DNA of 38,765 nucleotides from a virus. Positions 38,764-38,765 of this stretch are shown piece after piece. A model generated the notes under the pieces. It saw only the letters and a list, made by a program, of their open reading frames with translations, was not told the origin of the DNA and ran no database searches. Both the position numbers and the translations under genes were made by a program. Numbering within the stretch: position 1 is the first letter of the stretch; each line of letters starts with the position of its first letter. The stretch covers positions 1 to 38,765 of the IMG/VR virus record IMGVR_UViG_3300042470_001002. One strand, given 5' to 3'.

Positions 38764-38765
38764 CT

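Overview
The window reads as part of a tailed double-stranded DNA phage (siphovirus-like) that infects a cyanobacterium, probably a filamentous one. The support is an AT-rich genome with a complete lambda-like tail module (tail tube, frameshifted tail assembly chaperone, completion and terminator proteins, a tape measure of about 3,810 residues), portal, scaffold-like and terminase genes, ThyX and dUTPase, a RuvC-type resolvase, a C5 cytosine methyltransferase, KilA-N/BRO regulators, and CRISPR repeats ending in the ATTGAAAC typical of cyanobacterial arrays. From memory, the Aphanizomenon phage vB_AphaS-CL131 was reported to carry a type V-U2 CRISPR-Cas system with ten spacers. This window has the same architecture with six spacers, so it may be a relative. 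I could not run a comparison.

Layout. 0-15 kb: tail genes on the + strand, including a canonical G-GGA-AAA -1 frameshift site and a tape measure with an inserted lipase-like domain. 15-17.5 kb: two divergent secreted paralogues, thyX and a run of small overlapping genes, one of them frameshifted. 17.5-28.8 kb: a segment bounded by a diverged 195-bp inverted repeat, holding portal, scaffold-like protein, small and large terminase, a ParB-like protein overlapping a cytosine methyltransferase, a KilA-N regulator, a tRNA(CAU) and a resolvase. 28.8-34.3 kb: dUTPase, two BRO-type regulators, HNH nuclease, Mu gpF-like head protein, RHH regulator and a DGQHR-type protein. 34.3-37.8 kb: a minimal type V CRISPR locus (one Cas12/TnpB-like effector of 697 aa, seven 37-bp repeats plus a decayed eighth, no cas1/cas2 in view). 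37.8-38.8 kb: small genes of unknown function.

Regulation is unusually legible. Three KilA-N/BRO genes share a roughly 29-bp promoter/operator. Two of them also share a roughly 66-nt 5' leader whose helices are supported by compensatory base changes. A 19-bp operator occurs three times, a TTGACA promoter block occurs twice, and a Shine-Dalgarno-masking leader occurs before two minus-strand genes. Genes lie on both strands and convergent pairs are separated by perfect hairpin terminators, unlike the long unidirectional operons of most siphophages.

The most interesting system is the phage CRISPR locus. Every repeat carries a perfect extended -10 promoter (TGCTATAAT) just upstream of the crRNA hairpin, so each crRNA could be transcribed from its own repeat, as known for Neisseria type II-C arrays but not, to my knowledge, described for a phage type V array.
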